A DNA stretch of 64,000 nt from Candidatus Latescibacterota bacterium (GTDB taxonomy: Bacteria > JAAXHH01). The translations under genes were made by a program, and so were the position numbers. Location of the stretch: the NCBI GenBank assembly GCA_012270975.1, contig JAAXHH010000090.1, forward strand, positions 22,823-86,822, read 5' to 3'. The notes below the pieces were generated by a model, which did no database searches, was not told the origin of the DNA, and saw only the letters and a program-made list of their open reading frames with translations. Below, one piece after another: positions 8,180-17,644 of the stretch (positions within the stretch are counted from its first letter, which is position 1; each line of letters begins with the position of its first letter).

Positions 8180-9395
8180 GTTCGCCAGGCTGCTAAGACA
8201 GTCCGGCGTACGCGTTTCCATGGCCGAGACGCTGGACGCCGCCGAAGTGCTTCGGCACGCGCCGGTCACCGAACGGCCGGCCTTCAAGGCGTCCCTGCGG
8301 ACCACCTTCATCAAGTCCCGCGAGGACATCCCCGCCTTCGACGAGGCCTTCGAACGGTTTTTCCTGGTCCAGGTGGGAGACGACGCGGAAGAGCTCGACG
8401 ATCCGTCCGGAGAGACCGAAGGACCGCCCGACGGCCATCCCGATATCGACGAGTTTCCCGACGAGGGAGAACAGGATATCCGCCGTTTCCAGGACGAACA
8501 GGGTGAGGCCATGGCGGGGGACGGGGACGGCGAACCGGCTGAAGACGCAGAGACGGAAGATCTGGAAGGCGACCTGGAGCGGATGCTGGCGCGCGTTCAG
8601 GTGGGGGAGCAGGCGTCCGACGCGGTCACTGAGCCAGGCACGCAGCCAAACCAGCAGGCCGAAGACGTCGACCTCTACCAGGAACTGCCACCGGGCGACG
8701 TCGAAAACCTGTACGAAGCGGTGGAAGAACTCGCCCGGAATCTCGTGACGCGCAAGTCGCTTCGCTTCAGGAAGTCACGCCACGGAAGAGTGGACATCAA
8801 GAAGACGATCCAGCGGAGTTTCCGCACGGGCAACCTGCCCTTTCACATCATCTACAAGCACCGCAAGATCAAGAAGAACGAACTGGTCGTGCTGTGCGAC
8901 GTTTCGGGATCGGTCTGGGAGGTCGCCCGGTTCTTCATCAAGCTGGTCCACGAAATGCAGAACCAGTTCAGCCGGGCCCGCAGTTTTCTCTTCGTGGACC
9001 GGATCAACGAGGTGACGGACGAATTCGACAGCAGGCCCTTCGAGGAAATCGTGGAGAACCTGAAGGACGACCACGCCCTGAATTTCTTCGGCCTGAGCGA
9101 TTTCGGCAGGGCCTTCTACCAGTTCCACGACGAACACCTTCTGTCCCTCTCCGGAAACACGGTGCTCGTTATACTCGGCGATGCACGTACGAACTGGTTC
9201 GACCCTCAGGACTGGGTGTTGGACGAGCTTAGAAAAAGGGTGCACCAGACTATCTGGTTGAACCCCGAGCCCACGCAGTACTGGGACACCGATGATTCAG
9301 TCATGTCCAGATACAGCCCGCACTGCGACCACGTGCTGGAATGCCGGAACCTGGCGCAGCTCCAGGAAATCGGCGAACTGATTCTCAGGGCGTGA
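8160..9395 (+). CDS. CoxE-like von Willebrand factor A domain protein
   Basis: The 411-residue partner of the MoxR ATPase has an all-helical N-terminal region (residues about 1-90), a long acidic low-complexity linker (about 90-190), and a C-terminal VWA domain of the CoxE type with the metal-ion-dependent adhesion site VLCDVSGSVW (Asp-x-Ser-x-Ser) near residue 247. MoxR-VWA pairs act as metal- or cofactor-insertion chaperones, for example in CO dehydrogenase maturation; here no CO dehydrogenase genes are nearby. The GTRK/KSLRFRKSRHGRVDIKKT segment before the VWA domain is typical of CoxE. It overlaps the moxR-like gene by 20 bases and is followed by the DUF4159 gene after 19 bases. Confidence 0.9.
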   Translation: MIKRLVEFARLLRQSGVRVSMAETLDAAEVLRHAPVTERPAFKASLRTTFIKSREDIPAFDEAFERFFLVQVGDDAEELDDPSGETEGPPDGHPDIDEFPDEGEQDIRRFQDEQGEAMAGDGDGEPAEDAETEDLEGDLERMLARVQVGEQASDAVTEPGTQPNQQAEDVDLYQELPPGDVENLYEAVEELARNLVTRKSLRFRKSRHGRVDIKKTIQRSFRTGNLPFHIIYKHRKIKKNELVVLCDVSGSVWEVARFFIKLVHEMQNQFSRARSFLFVDRINEVTDEFDSRPFEEIVENLKDDHALNFFGLSDFGRAFYQFHDEHLLSLSGNTVLVILGDARTNWFDPQDWVLDELRKRVHQTIWLNPEPTQYWDTDDSVMSRYSPHCDHVLECRNLAQLQEIGELILRA

Positions 9396-9414
9396 TCCCG
9401 ATCGGCTTCGACTA

Positions 9415-10191
9415 ATGAGACGCATTCATCTCTTAAAACGCATCGGCCTGGGCCTGCTGTCCTGCCTGCTCGGCGCGGGGCTGTGGACGACCCGCAGCGC
9501 CGGAGATTCCGGCCACGACCTCTTTCTGCGCAATGACTTCACCTTCGGCCGGGTAGTGTACCAGAACTCCGGCGGGTTCTACCGGGGATGGGGGCGGTGG
9601 TCGGTGGATTTCCCGTCGGCCGACGCCAACGTGATCCACGCCCTGCGGGCCACCACCTCCCTCAAGATCAACGAACCGCAGGCCGTGGAGCTCACCGACC
9701 CCGATCTGTTCGATATCCCCTTCCTGTATATCCTGGAAGTCGGAAACCTGCAGTTCAGCCAGGAGGAAGTGGACGCCCTGCGGGAGTACCTGCTGCGCGG
9801 CGGGTTCATGATGGTGGACGATTTCCACGGTTCGCGGCAGTGGGCCGTCTGGGAATCGCAGATGAAGCGGGTGTTCCCCGAACGGGACATCGAGGAAATC
9901 CCTGCCGGTCATCCTGTCTTCCACTGTTATTACGATTTCGACGAGTATCCCCTGGTGCCCGGCACTGCCGCCCTGTGGAGCCCGGGCAACTACGAGCGGG
10001 ACGGCGCGTTGTACGGCCATCGGCTGCGGGGCATATACGATGACGGCGGGCGGCTCATGATGCTGATGAACTGGAACACCGACCTGGGCGACGGCTGGGA
10101 GCACGCGGCCGATCCCGGGTACCCGCGCGAGTATTCCGTGATCGCGTACCGGCTCGCCGTGAACTACGCCATCTACGCGATGACCCACTGA
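9415..10191 (+). CDS. DUF4159 family exported protein
   Basis: The 258-residue protein has a signal peptide (LLKRIGLGLLSCLLGAGLW, cleavage after the next few residues) and a DUF4159 domain: FTFGRVVYQNSGGFYRGWGRWSVDFPSAD at its start, LREYLLRGGFMMVDDFHG in the middle, and a gatekeeper-like HPVFHCYYDF segment. DUF4159 resembles the class-I glutamine amidotransferase-like beta/alpha fold and is frequently encoded beside MoxR-type ATPase and VWA genes. Function is not established. The stop lies 10 bases from the convergent end of the autotransporter gene. Confidence 0.88.
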   Translation: MRRIHLLKRIGLGLLSCLLGAGLWTTRSAGDSGHDLFLRNDFTFGRVVYQNSGGFYRGWGRWSVDFPSADANVIHALRATTSLKINEPQAVELTDPDLFDIPFLYILEVGNLQFSQEEVDALREYLLRGGFMMVDDFHGSRQWAVWESQMKRVFPERDIEEIPAGHPVFHCYYDFDEYPLVPGTAALWSPGNYERDGALYGHRLRGIYDDGGRLMMLMNWNTDLGDGWEHAADPGYPREYSVIAYRLAVNYAIYAMTH

Positions 10192-10200
10192 GGGGCAACG

Positions 10201-13200
10201 TCAGAACCGCCACCGTATCTGTATGCGCAGGTCCTGGTCCACGGGCTGCGGGTCCGTCCGCTCCTGTCGCCGGCCTTCCAGGTTCAAGGTCAGCCCCGTG
10301 GCCGCATCGCGGGTCATTCGCAGGCGCGTGCCGACCCGAAACCTCCGCGTCGCGCCCTCGGCCAACTCGGAACCCGCATAGGACGTCAGCAGTCCCCTGC
10401 CGAAGGCCGCGACCCCATAGCCCACTTCTGTGGCCAGGCGGCCGGTACGGGCTTGTCGGTGTGTCTGCGGCGCAAGCCCGGCTGTGGTCTGCCGCGACCA
10501 CATGGCCTCCACCCCGCTTGTCGCCGTACCCCAGGCCGGCGCCAGGGCCAGGGACAGCCCGCGTCCCTCAGGGCCCCGAGAAATCTGCAACCGTCCCGAG
10601 GCGCCCCATTCCCGGTAATCGCCGTCTTCGTGCGCCAGCAGGCCTCTGACCGTCCCTTCCACGGTCAGGCCCCACGCCGGGTCCGCGTACTGCACCCGGC
10701 CGCCCACTTCCAGGCCGAACCCGGTCTCCGCATCCCCCCGGTCGTGCCGCAGGCCCAGTTCCATCGTGGGTGCCAAACGCCGGCCATCGGCCCATTCGAA
10801 CTCACGGGAGCCTTCCAGGATCAGCCGCAATCGGTGCGCGTCCGCATCCGTGGCTGCAAGGTTCCCCGCCGGTCCGGTCACCGCGTCCGACGTGGTTCGC
10901 GTCAGCATGGCGTCGGTGCGCGTCGCCAGCTGGATCCCTCCTGTGGCCGCTGGCGAAAGCACAATCCCCCGGCCGCCGAACGCTCCCATCAGCAGATTCG
11001 CGTCGGTCTGCAGGGCTGCGCTGCCCGCCGGGGTCAAGGTCAATTCGCCCCGGCCGTACCCGAACACGCCCCATACGTCCAGCCGCTCACTGACGGCATA
11101 CCGCAGGTACGGATGAATGCTCGTCAGCGTCTGGTCTACCTCGCCTTGGCCACGGGCGGCCATGCCTTGCGCGGCCACACCCTGCGCGGCATAGCTCCCG
11201 TCGCCGCGGCTGTGCGCTACAGCCACCCCGGTCAGCCACCGGTCCCATTCACCATCCACTCCCACGGTGCCCGTGAGCACGTCCCCGTCTACCCGCAATG
11301 CGTCATCGCGCCCGTCGAACCAGGTCGTTGCTACCTGCCCCCATGCGGTAACCCTCGGGGTCAATGCCGCCGGTTCCGCTCTGTTCAGGCTTACCCGGAA
11401 GTTACTTTCCATGAGAATCCGCCGAAGGTTGAAACGGTCTCCGAAACGGAAGATCCGGCTCTGCTCTTGCCGCGGGACCGATCTGGTCCGGTCCAGCCAG
11501 GGAGTATACCGCGCCGATCCGGGGGTATCCGCTAGCAGGCCGGAGGTATCCGCTGCCAGTCTCCCTGGCCCTGCCGCATAGCCCGGTCCCAAACCAAGAA
11601 ACCGCACCGCTTCCAGGAGCACCTCCGTGGCGACACTTACTTCCGCCGCTTCCCGGGGCACCTCCGATTGGACGCCCCATTCCGCCGCACCTGGCTCGCC
11701 AGCGGAAGGGTCCGTCTCATGACCCGCCCGCGCCGCGCCCCTCCGCGCGTTACCCAGCGGCAGCCGGTAGCCTCCGATGACCACGTGCGACCCGTGCCCC
11801 GGGGCCGACCGCAACCGGTCACCGACCGCATCCGTGACGTGCGTCCCCACGGTCCGGCCGAACCGCGCCAGCCACGCCCGCGGCATGGGATCGCTGTTTT
11901 CGATGGTGCCCGTTGCAGTCGCATCCGCGAGGTACGCCCCGCTTGGATTCGACAGGGTCACGGTCAGGTATTCGTTGCCCTCGTTGAGGTTGTCGTCAAG
12001 CACCGTGACACTGAAAAGCTTCGCCTTTACGCCCGGTGCGAAGGTTACAGTCTCGCTCTTCGCGACGTAGTCGTCGCCCGCGGTCGCACTGCCGTCGGAC
12101 GTGCTGATCCGGACCGTCACGGTCTCCGAGGAGACCCGGCTTAACCTCAAGATGAAATCGAGTGTGGCGCCCGCACCCTCCTCGACCTCGGCGTCCGCCA
12201 CCGACAGCCCGTGCGGACCCGGAACCGTCACCTTGACGGGGGTGGACAGCGACTTGCCGTCCGGTGTGCAGAGGGCATGCGGAAAGTCGCACGAGGCAGA
12301 GGCCGGCAGGATTACCGTCACCGCTCCATTGCCCGTCGGCTGGACCTGGAACTGGAAGAGATCGCGGCGTTTGTCCACCCGACGCACCATGCGCACCGCA
12401 CCGCCCGCCGCTGCCAACCGCTGCGTGAGCCTGCGCTGCGCGCCCCCGGATGCCAGCGCCTCGCTGAACCGCACCCGCATCGTGAACACGCTTGACCCGT
12501 CGTGCGACGACGGCGCGTCTTCGAACGATGCCGTCAGCGCCGCCGGCTGCGGCGGCGGCTCCGGTTGTGGCGGTGGCACCTGTTGCTGGATGCCGGAGCC
12601 CGGCGCGTCCAGGATCTGCAATTGCACCGTGTCGCCGGCGTTCCAGTTCAGATCGGCGTTCCACCACGTCCGCACGTGGTATCCACCGGCATCGGCGTCC
12701 TGGAACGGAAACCGCGTCCCGTCGAGCACCAGCACCAGGTTGTTGACCTCGTAGTCCCTGAGTTCCCTGATGCCACCGAATACGATGGCCAGGATCTCGC
12801 CCTGGTCGAGTTGCAGGCGGTCCGACCATCCGGCATGGGTCAACTGCAGGTCGACGATCTCAAACTCCTTCGCCACCCCACCGGCGTCGGTGCTGACGAA
12901 CGTGTTGTTTGCCATCACGTCCGGGTCGGAACAGTCGTTGACGTTGTTGGTGCTCGCGCACCCCAATGTCCTGCTGTTCCCGCTGCGGAGAAGCCCTACC
13001 GTCAGCGTCGTTTCGAGGAGTGTGCTACTCACCTCCCGCACCGCCGCCGGCGTCGGCTCGCTCTCGAGTGGTCCCTCGGCTACCCCCCTGGCGTCGGTGA
13101 AGCTTACTTTCACCTTGATCTTCTTGCCCACGTCCGCTGCGACGGGTGTGTAGGTGCCCGACGTCGCCCCCGCGATGTCCTGGGGATTGGATATGCCGTC

Positions 13201-14799
13201 CCCATCCACCCGCACCCACTGCAGATCGTAGTCGTCCGGGAAGGTCCCCGGCAGGCCGCCGCTGTCCTTGATCGTGCCCAGTCCGGCCCTCAGGAGCCCG
13301 CCCACCCGGGGGAAGCCGGAGACTGACGGCTGCCCGGTGGCGGCAGTATTGAGCCTGGACAGGCGGACCCCCACCCTGGTGCCGATATCGGCCGCACCAG
13401 CGAGGCGGGTTGCACCGGGGCCGGTGAAGGGACGCAAAAGGGGCACGTCCGACAGCGAGCCACCCGGCGGCACGAAGAGCGCATCGGTGAAGAGCCAGAA
13501 ACTGAGCGAGGATTGCGCTTCGCTGAACGGCAGGCTGAGTTCGCCCGAGTACTTCTGGACGTGCAGCACCAGGTTCCCCGCCGCGTCCACCGGCAAGGCC
13601 GGCTCGGTGATGAGCCACAACGTGTGACTCGATTGAGGAAATGCGATCAAAGACGTGATCGTGTAATTGACGCCCTCGTGGGTGAAGGTAGCGTCGTCGA
13701 GGCTGCCGTAGCCCGAGCCGAATCCGACGCTCTCGATTCGGCCGAATTCATCGAAGTCGTGTCCCACCGTCAGCACGCCGCACCAGAAGGTCTCCACGCC
13801 GCAGTTCGACACAGCTGCCGGCAGGACCAGTGAGCTTTCGCCGCTGATGCGCGTCTCCTCGGTGCCGCCATCGTCGGTGAAGGTGACTCTTACCTTCATG
13901 TGGTGACCCTGGTCCACCGTGGTCAGCGTGTAGCTGCCCGCGTCTGTACCGACGTTCGTCTCCGTACCGTCCTCGGTCACCCGGATCCACTGGTAGGCGT
14001 AGACGGCCCCGGTCAGCCCATTGGCGTCCACGATGTCCGACGTCGACGCCGTCAGCGTCATGCCCACCTGGGCCGCACCGATAATCGCCGGTTCTCCCGT
14101 GGCGGGGTAGTTCGGCGTGACGGTGCCCCTGATCTTGATCATCACTGACGACGAGTCGTCCTTTGTCCACGATCCGGAATCGTAGTAGTATCTTGAATTT
14201 CCGATTAACCAGCCGGCGGCGGCTCCGCTGTCCTGGTCGTCCGACTTGGTAGATCTAATGTGGATCCCCGCGTTACCGGTGCCGGCGGAGTCGCTGACCA
14301 CGACTGCGTATATCGTGTTGGCAGAGAGCGTCGAGCCGGTCGGCGCCGTGAACGTGTTGACTTCGTGGTTAGTGTATGTCGATGGGTTGTCCAGAACGTA
14401 CAGCAGGTCTTTCGGCCGGCGATTGCCGTAGGTCGAATAGATCCGAATCGAGATGTCCAGATCGGCGTCAATCCCCCCGCTGTCGATTAAGGGCACGCCG
14501 ACGCTCGTGAGCACGTAGCCGGGTCCGTTGCTGCCGGTCCTGAAAGGCTGTGACACACGTCTAACGTCTCCAAGATAGTGTGGCTGGCCGGTGTTGGACA
14601 CCAGCGTCCGTTCCGTCTGGGCCTGCAGTTCAGGAACGAACGGCGGCGCAACGAGCACGGCGGCCAGGACGGGCAGCAGTACCGCCGCGGCCATCCTCGC
14701 GGAGAGCACCCGTCGCCGGCGGACGGCGCACCAAGTTATGCCGGTTGGCGCTCCTGGCACAGACTGGCGGTAGCTGGGATCTGGTTCTTGCTTCAACAA
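10201..14799 (-). CDS. Large autotransporter with Ig-like and Calx-beta domains
   Basis: A 1532-residue predicted surface protein. A signal peptide follows a basic N-terminus (hydrophobic core about residues 36-55, ending FVPELQAQ). Then come a beta-sandwich anchor-type domain (about 62-235), a bacterial Ig-like repeat (GEPAIIGAAQVGMTLTAST, about 240-330), a second pair of similar units (about 330-640), a third beta domain, a Pro/Gln linker (VPPPQPEPPPQP near 745), a Calx-beta domain (VEEGAGATLDFILRLSR to NEGNEYLTVTLSNPSGAY, about 880-980) and a C-terminal beta-barrel of about 450 residues ending in IRIQIRWRF-like alternation with terminal Phe. A later Met near residue 36 is an alternative start. 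The family acts in adhesion or surface display; substrate unknown. Confidence 0.85.
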   Translation of the reverse strand: MLKQEPDPSYRQSVPGAPTGITWCAVRRRRVLSARMAAAVLLPVLAAVLVAPPFVPELQAQTERTLVSNTGQPHYLGDVRRVSQPFRTGSNGPGYVLTSVGVPLIDSGGIDADLDISIRIYSTYGNRRPKDLLYVLDNPSTYTNHEVNTFTAPTGSTLSANTIYAVVVSDSAGTGNAGIHIRSTKSDDQDSGAAAGWLIGNSRYYYDSGSWTKDDSSSVMIKIRGTVTPNYPATGEPAIIGAAQVGMTLTASTSDIVDANGLTGAVYAYQWIRVTEDGTETNVGTDAGSYTLTTVDQGHHMKVRVTFTDDGGTEETRISGESSLVLPAAVSNCGVETFWCGVLTVGHDFDEFGRIESVGFGSGYGSLDDATFTHEGVNYTITSLIAFPQSSHTLWLITEPALPVDAAGNLVLHVQKYSGELSLPFSEAQSSLSFWLFTDALFVPPGGSLSDVPLLRPFTGPGATRLAGAADIGTRVGVRLSRLNTAATGQPSVSGFPRVGGLLRAGLGTIKDSGGLPGTFPDDYDLQWVRVDGDGISNPQDIAGATSGTYTPVAADVGKKIKVKVSFTDARGVAEGPLESEPTPAAVREVSSTLLETTLTVGLLRSGNSRTLGCASTNNVNDCSDPDVMANNTFVSTDAGGVAKEFEIVDLQLTHAGWSDRLQLDQGEILAIVFGGIRELRDYEVNNLVLVLDGTRFPFQDADAGGYHVRTWWNADLNWNAGDTVQLQILDAPGSGIQQQVPPPQPEPPPQPAALTASFEDAPSSHDGSSVFTMRVRFSEALASGGAQRRLTQRLAAAGGAVRMVRRVDKRRDLFQFQVQPTGNGAVTVILPASASCDFPHALCTPDGKSLSTPVKVTVPGPHGLSVADAEVEEGAGATLDFILRLSRVSSETVTVRISTSDGSATAGDDYVAKSETVTFAPGVKAKLFSVTVLDDNLNEGNEYLTVTLSNPSGAYLADATATGTIENSDPMPRAWLARFGRTVGTHVTDAVGDRLRSAPGHGSHVVIGGYRLPLGNARRGAARAGHETDPSAGEPGAAEWGVQSEVPREAAEVSVATEVLLEAVRFLGLGPGYAAGPGRLAADTSGLLADTPGSARYTPWLDRTRSVPRQEQSRIFRFGDRFNLRRILMESNFRVSLNRAEPAALTPRVTAWGQVATTWFDGRDDALRVDGDVLTGTVGVDGEWDRWLTGVAVAHSRGDGSYAAQGVAAQGMAARGQGEVDQTLTSIHPYLRYAVSERLDVWGVFGYGRGELTLTPAGSAALQTDANLLMGAFGGRGIVLSPAATGGIQLATRTDAMLTRTTSDAVTGPAGNLAATDADAHRLRLILEGSREFEWADGRRLAPTMELGLRHDRGDAETGFGLEVGGRVQYADPAWGLTVEGTVRGLLAHEDGDYREWGASGRLQISRGPEGRGLSLALAPAWGTATSGVEAMWSRQTTAGLAPQTHRQARTGRLATEVGYGVAAFGRGLLTSYAGSELAEGATRRFRVGTRLRMTRDAATGLTLNLEGRRQERTDPQPVDQDLRIQIRWRF

Positions 14800-14908
14800 T
14801 TCGTCCTTTATTGGTCATCGGTTGTCTTCAATGAGATACCGACATCCAACTTCGGTGGTGCACCCCCGTGAGAGACCCTGCATGGCTTTCATTCCACGGA
14901 CATGCGAA

Positions 14909-14933
14909 ACCGGCCGCTGAGTACTCGGCCGGT
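14909..14933. repeat. Perfect 8-bp inverted repeat
   Basis: ACCGGCCG and CGGCCGGT are separated by nine bases (CTGAGTACT). No T-tract follows on either strand, so it is not a typical terminator. It lies 110 bases upstream of the autotransporter start and could be an operator or an RNA hairpin in its leader. Confidence 0.5.
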
Positions 14934-15158
14934 GGGCATTTGTCGAAATCGGCTTTCACGGCGACGTTGGTGGCTGTTCCGCCGTGGACTTGACCTGAGG
15001 TGATCTTGCTTATGCGGCTACAGTCATCGGACATGCAGTTAGCATCGAACAGCTAAGGATGGCCTGCCTGGACCTGATATCCCTCCTGGAAAAGTCCCAT
15101 CAATGGCGGACTTCAATCGGTACGTACAGGTATTCTGCTATCCAAAGTAAAAACAACC

Positions 15159-15200
15159 AATCAATTACTTCGGATATATTAAATACTAAGTATATTGATT
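15159..15200. repeat. Imperfect AT-rich inverted repeat
   Basis: AATCAATTACTT and AAGTATATTGATT form near-complementary arms (one extra base) around a 17-base AT-rich loop. The location between lysK and the autotransporter gene fits a terminator-like structure or operator. Confidence 0.45.
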
Positions 15201-15313
15201 TTCTGGGAATTGTCAAACACAAGAGCAGGCGGCGAACATCAAACGCTACACCGCTAGTCAACGCGGGGTGGGCTACCGCTTGGGTAGGGCGGGAAAATCG
15301 TAGTTGCTTCCCC

Positions 15314-16378
15314 TCAAGTCAGATTGGAGCGCGTGTTGGTCAAGTACCGCAGCGCGGCCGTCAACACTTCGATGGACCGCAGGTACTCATCCAGCACAAT
15401 ATGTTCCTCCGGCGTGTGGTCCAGGCTGGAGTCGCCCGGTCCGTAGGCGGCGATCGGACACTTCCATGCCGGCCCGAGGATACACATGTCCGACGTGCCC
15501 GTCTTCTTCTTGAAGGTCGGCCGGCCGCCTTCCTGGCGGATGCCCCGTAGCAGCGCCCGGATCAGCGGCGTATTCTTCGACGCGACCACCCCTTCCAGCC
15601 GCTGATCACACGCGATTTCCGAGGGACCCGCCTGTTCCGTCACGAAGCCGATCAGGCCGTCCAGGTCGTAACCGGGCGGCACGCGCATCGAGAAGTACGC
15701 TTCGACGCCCTCGGTCAATCCCTCGTCCGATGTGTTGAATCGCCTCAACTCGAGTCGGGGAGACTCGAATTCGCTTTCCGTGGTCTGGCCGGCGACGTGC
15801 GCTTGCACTGCGTTGTACAGGTCGATCGCCCGTTCGGCGGCGCGCTTGTGGTCGCCCGCGTGATGGGCGTTGGGCTGTTCGAGGCGGTAGTCGAAACCCA
15901 CGTGGCCCTTGTATCCGATGGTGACGCTGTCCCAGCCGCTCGGTTCGCCGATGAACACGCAGTCGGGCCGCATGCGGTCCACCAGGTGGCGGGCACCCTT
16001 CGAGGTGGGGCACTCCTCCTCCACGGCGCCGACGACCGTGATCCGGCCGCTGTCGATTTCCGTGAACCGGGACAGGGCGGAAGCGAAGGCGGCCAGGGGA
16101 CCCTTGGCGTCCACCGTACCGCGGCCGTACAGCCTGCCCGATTCTTCCCGTACGGGAACTATACCGGGTACCGTATCGATGTGCCCGACCAGGGCGATAT
16201 GCGGTTCACCGCGGCCTGCCTCGCCCACCGCGTTGCCGGCCTCGTCCACGTAGGCGCGGAGCCCTCTTCGGTCCATGGCTTCCACCAGGAAGGTGACGGC
16301 TTCTCTCTCCTGCGTGGAAGGACTATATCGCTCGACCAGGTCCCGCAGCAGCACGATGTCGTCGCGGTCACGGCTCAT
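15314..16378 (-). CDS. lysK: [LysW]-lysine/ornithine hydrolase LysK (M20 family)
   Basis: LysK removes lysine (or ornithine) from the C-terminal Glu of the carrier LysW, the last step of the carrier-dependent pathway. The 354-residue protein has the M20 di-metal motifs: GHIDTVPG (His and catalytic Asp), YGRGTVDAKGPL (bridging Asp), VVGAVEEECPTSKGA (Glu-Glu), IGEPSGWDSVTIGYKGH and a C-terminal His region (DHTPEEHI). The lysK-type loop SKGARHL and GYKGHVGF distinguish it from ArgE or DapE. Its ATG directly abuts the stop of lysJ (TAAATG). It is the last gene of the operon. Confidence 0.92.
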   Translation of the reverse strand: MSRDRDDIVLLRDLVERYSPSTQEREAVTFLVEAMDRRGLRAYVDEAGNAVGEAGRGEPHIALVGHIDTVPGIVPVREESGRLYGRGTVDAKGPLAAFASALSRFTEIDSGRITVVGAVEEECPTSKGARHLVDRMRPDCVFIGEPSGWDSVTIGYKGHVGFDYRLEQPNAHHAGDHKRAAERAIDLYNAVQAHVAGQTTESEFESPRLELRRFNTSDEGLTEGVEAYFSMRVPPGYDLDGLIGFVTEQAGPSEIACDQRLEGVVASKNTPLIRALLRGIRQEGGRPTFKKKTGTSDMCILGPAWKCPIAAYGPGDSSLDHTPEEHIVLDEYLRSIEVLTAALRYLTNTRSNLT

Positions 16379-17548
16379 TTATGCCTCCAGCGATCCCAGC
16401 ACCGCGCCCACGGCCTCTACGACCTGGTCAATCTCCTCCCTGGAAATCGTCAGGGGCGGGAGGAAGCGAAGCACCGTGTTGCCCGCGGGAAGGGCCATCA
16501 CGCCGCGTTCCATGAGTCCGCGGAGGATGGGGGTGACCCGTCCCTTCATCTCGACGCCGATGATCAGGCCCATGCCCCTGATCTCACGGACGTAGGGCGC
16601 GTCCAGGGCCGCGAGGGCATCCCGAAAGTACGCGCCGTTCTCCCGGGCGTTCTCGACGAGTCCTCCCTCCTCCAGCACGCGCAGCGTGGCCAGGCCGGCC
16701 GCACAGACCACCGGACTTCCGCCGAAGGTGTTGCCGTGGGACATGGCGGGCACGTTCCGGACCGTTTCGGCGCAGAGCGTCGCGCCCACGGGCAGGCCGC
16801 CGGCCATGGCCTTGGCCAGGCAGAGCATGTCTGGCCGAAGATCATAATGCTCGCAGGCGAACAGGGCGCCCGTCCTCCCGAAGCCGGTCTGCACTTCGTC
16901 CACGATGAACAGGGCGCCGCGCTCCCGGCACAGGGCCGCCACGCGCCTCAGATACGCGCCGTCACCGATGCGAACGCCGCCCTCGCCCTGCACCACCTCC
17001 AGGAGCACGGCGGCCGTCCCGTCGCCGATGGATTGCTCCATGGCGGCGGCATCGTTGTACTTCACGTGGGTGAAACCGGGAACGAGGGGTTCGAAGGGGG
17101 CGCGGTACTTGGGATTCCAGGTCGCGCTCAAGGCGCCGAAAGTGCGGCCGTGAAATCCACGCTGGGCCGCGATCACGCCGGTCCGCCCCGTGGCGACACG
17201 GGCGAATTTCAGCGCCGCCTCCACCGCCTCCGTGCCCGAATTGCACAGGAAGAGCCGGTCCAGCCCCTCCGGGGCCACCCGGGTCAGGGCCGTGGCCAGT
17301 TCCGCCCGGAGGTCGTTGTAGAAGGTGTCCGGACAGATCACGAGCCGCTCCGCCTGCCGCGCGACCGCCTTCGTCACGGCCGGATGGCAGTGGCCGATGT
17401 TGGCCGTGCCGATTCCGCCGATGCAATCAATGTATTCCTTGCCGGCGCTGTCCCAGAGGCGCGCGCCGCTGCCCCGGACGATCACCACGTCCCGCTTGGG
17501 AAGAATGCCCATCGACGCCTGGTCTTCCATGGCCTGATAGTCTGTCAT
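16379..17548 (-). CDS. lysJ: [LysW]-semialdehyde aminotransferase LysJ (ArgD-like)
   Basis: This PLP enzyme transfers an amino group from glutamate to LysW-bound aminoadipate (or glutamate) semialdehyde. The 389-residue product has the class-III pattern: GGIGTANIGHCHPAV, substrate loop SGTEAVEAALKFAR, FIVDEVQTGFGRTG with the PLP-binding Asp, and LCLAKAMAGGLPVGA with the Schiff-base Lys. The ATG at 17548 is chosen because GGAG lies nine bases upstream; a TTG five codons earlier is possible. It is preceded by an 81-base gap after lysZ and followed without gap by lysK. Family membership alone does not separate lysine from ornithine synthesis. Confidence 0.92.
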   Translation of the reverse strand: MTDYQAMEDQASMGILPKRDVVIVRGSGARLWDSAGKEYIDCIGGIGTANIGHCHPAVTKAVARQAERLVICPDTFYNDLRAELATALTRVAPEGLDRLFLCNSGTEAVEAALKFARVATGRTGVIAAQRGFHGRTFGALSATWNPKYRAPFEPLVPGFTHVKYNDAAAMEQSIGDGTAAVLLEVVQGEGGVRIGDGAYLRRVAALCRERGALFIVDEVQTGFGRTGALFACEHYDLRPDMLCLAKAMAGGLPVGATLCAETVRNVPAMSHGNTFGGSPVVCAAGLATLRVLEEGGLVENARENGAYFRDALAALDAPYVREIRGMGLIIGVEMKGRVTPILRGLMERGVMALPAGNTVLRFLPPLTISREEIDQVVEAVGAVLGSLEA

Positions 17549-17644
17549 TTGCCCGTGCTCCAATCTTCAATTCCAGTTCATGCGCCTCGGCGCGTCCTGA
17601 TCCTGCCCGGGCGGCCATCACTCGAACATCTTCGCGGGTGCCCG

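Larger units (their letters stand above)
14800..15313. other. 514-base non-coding gap with AT-rich patch
   Basis: No convincing gene lies here. Bases about 15110-15220 are strikingly AT-rich compared with the flanking genes. Two inverted repeats are listed separately. It contains the upstream region of the autotransporter gene and the downstream region of lysK. A 68-codon minus-strand frame near 14828-15034 has no recognisable features. Confidence 0.6.

Noticed and set aside
14828..15034. A 68-codon minus-strand frame
   Set aside because: No Shine-Dalgarno, no recognisable domain; the frame may be chance.
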